Below are positions 62,764 through 64,000 of a stretch of DNA of 64,000 bases, in pieces. Origin of the DNA: Bradyrhizobium sp. SRL28 (GTDB lineage: Bacteria; Pseudomonadota; Alphaproteobacteria; Rhizobiales; Xanthobacteraceae). The DNA lies in the NCBI RefSeq assembly GCF_018596315.1, contig NZ_JAHEAG010000019.1:1-64000 (forward strand), read 5' to 3'. Made by a program: the position numbers and the translations under genes. Every line of letters starts with the position of its first letter. Within the stretch, counting starts at the first letter, position 1. The notes beneath the pieces were generated by a model, which saw only the letters and a program-made list of their open reading frames with translations, had not been told where the DNA came from and ran no database searches.

Positions 62764-64000
62764 TCACCCCTCCCGATACCAGCTCGCCAGCTGCCACAGA
62801 TCATTGTCCCAGCCCGAGATATGCGCTGTCAGCTTGCCGCTGAGCGCTGCGACGCGGGTGCGGGAGATGATGGGCTGGATGTAATTATCTGACACGACGA
62901 GGTCGTTGAGCCTGATGAACAGCGCGGCGCGCTTCACCGCGTCGAGCTCCTGCTCGACCTGCTTGTAGATCTCGTCATATTCCTTGCTTTGCCAGCGCGA
63001 GACATTGCGCCCCTGCCACTTGTTGTCCTTGTTCGCCACCTGCCACGACACATACTGGTTCATGAAGAACTGCGGATCGGCCTGCGGCATGGTGGTGTTG
63101 TACATCTGCGCGTCGCAATAGAAATGCGGGTAGGTGTCGGGATTGCCGGCGTCGGAGGAGAAGAACACCGATCCCACCACCGACTTCAGTTCGACGTCGA
63201 TGCCCGCTTTCTGGCACGCCTGCTTGACGATGGCCTGGGTCTTCTGCCGGGGTGCATTGATCGAGGTCTGGAATACGAACTTCAGCGGCTTGCCGTCCTT
63301 GGCGCGAATGCCGTCGCCGCCCTTTTTCCACCCCGCGGCCTCGAGGATCTGGTTGGCCTTCTCGATGTTGAATTCGAACTTGGTGTTCTTCGACCGGAAG
63401 CGCGGCGGGTTGTTGAGGAAGTTCGCGGTGGCGAGCGCCGTGCGGCCATAGATGAATTTCTCGATCGACGCGCGATCGATCAGGAGATTGATGGCCTGGC
63501 GCACGGCCGGATCGCTGAACAGCGGATGTTTGGTCTTGATGCTGGCGCGCTCACCGTCGACCTCGACCGCAGGATCGGTCGAGTTGAGCTGCATGAATTC
63601 GACATTACCTGACGGCGTGATGTTGATCCTGCCCTTTCCGAGGGCTTCCATCTTCAGCAGGATCTCGTCTTCGACCTGCATGTTCCAGGCATAGTCATAT
63701 TCGCCGGTCTGCAGCACCGCGCGCGCCGCCGACACCGCATCGCCGCCGCCCTTGACCTCCACCTCGTCGAAATGCGGCCGGTTGGCGACGTGGTAGTTGG
63801 GATTGATTTTTGCGCGGAGCATGTCGCCCGGTTTGAAATCCACGAACATATAGGGGCCGGTACCGACCGGCTTCAGATTGTTCGGCGCCTCGCGCGATTT
63901 GGCACCGACGTAATCCTTGAACAGGTGTTTTGGGATGATCATGCCATAGGCGCTGACAAAGGCATCGGCCCAGAATGGTGTCGGCTTGGCAAAAACGAGG
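62764..64000 (-). CDS. ABC transporter substrate-binding protein, family 5 (oligopeptide type), C-terminal part
   Basis: Open from the window edge to a stop at 62764; about 412 residues visible, the N-terminus and signal peptide missing. Family marks: GTGPYMFVDFKPGDMLRAKI, NRPHFDEVEVKGG, FSDPAVRQAINLLIDRASIE, LEAAGWKKGGDGIRAKDGKP and the closing ISGWDNDLWQLASWY. Binds peptides or other solutes for a DppBCDF-type importer whose genes must lie outside. An internal ATG at 63942 is not the real start, since homologous sequence continues upstream (AKPTPFWADAFVSAYG). Confidence 0.94.
   Translation of the reverse strand, partial: LVFAKPTPFWADAFVSAYGMIIPKHLFKDYVGAKSREAPNNLKPVGTGPYMFVDFKPGDMLRAKINPNYHVANRPHFDEVEVKGGGDAVSAARAVLQTGEYDYAWNMQVEDEILLKMEALGKGRINITPSGNVEFMQLNSTDPAVEVDGERASIKTKHPLFSDPAVRQAINLLIDRASIEKFIYGRTALATANFLNNPPRFRSKNTKFEFNIEKANQILEAAGWKKGGDGIRAKDGKPLKFVFQTSINAPRQKTQAIVKQACQKAGIDVELKSVVGSVFFSSDAGNPDTYPHFYCDAQMYNTTMPQADPQFFMNQYVSWQVANKDNKWQGRNVSRWQSKEYDEIYKQVEQELDAVKRAALFIRLNDLVVSDNYIQPIISRTRVAALSGKLTAHISGWDNDLWQLASWYREG

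Overview
The window reads as chromosome of a Bradyrhizobium-like alphaproteobacterium (order Hyphomicrobiales). The signs are high GC, a ROSE-type RNA thermometer in front of an hsp20 gene, EcfG-type promoter sequences (GGAAC-N17-CGTT), FixJ-type regulators and a dense acyl-CoA gene complement. No rRNA, intact tRNA, insertion sequence, prophage or CRISPR array is visible.

Region 1 (1-11.2 kb) is a signalling and stress block. It holds the N-terminus of a GAF-type sensor kinase, receiver proteins, a decayed TolA-like gene, a thermometer-controlled small heat-shock protein with a companion gene, and a KaiC-like double ATPase whose stop overlaps the start of a hybrid histidine kinase. Divergent from these is a PAS-PAS hybrid kinase. 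Both sides of that divergent pair carry EcfG-like promoter elements. A third kinase with a solute-binding-like sensor domain overlaps a FixJ-type regulator and is followed by a receiver-only protein.

Region 2 (11.8-47.2 kb) is a large catabolic and CoA-metabolism block. It encodes three acyl/aryl-CoA ligases, two crotonases, two thiolases, a heterodimer-type acyl-CoA dehydrogenase pair, a CaiB-type CoA transferase, many SDR and MDR oxidoreductases, an Old Yellow Enzyme, a nitronate monooxygenase-like flavoprotein, a molybdopterin oxidoreductase, a GST and a kappa-GST-like isomerase. It also has two LivK-type binding proteins without permease genes. Local regulators are two HxlR and two TetR proteins. 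Three CoA-pathway genes and one binding-protein gene share a palindrome, GTTCT-N5-AGAAC, placed between -35 and -10 hexamers, so they probably form one regulon for import and activation of an unidentified carboxylic acid.

Region 3 (47.6-58.6 kb) has an RND efflux pump and its divergent TetR, separated by a 49-bp palindrome. A frameshifted NTF2-like gene sits inside the pump operon next to a duplicated copy of the permease start. Then come an iron alcohol dehydrogenase, a FabF-like synthase, two SDRs, a YciI-like protein and another TetR with two perfect operators.

Region 4 (58.6-64 kb) has a degenerate tRNA-Ser 3' end, a SAM-cyclase-ATPase-TPR giant regulator, and the C-terminal part of a family 5 solute-binding protein. 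A second tRNA-Ser-like 3' fragment lies at 11.56 kb in the same orientation, so the 47-kb catabolic and efflux block may be an old genomic island.
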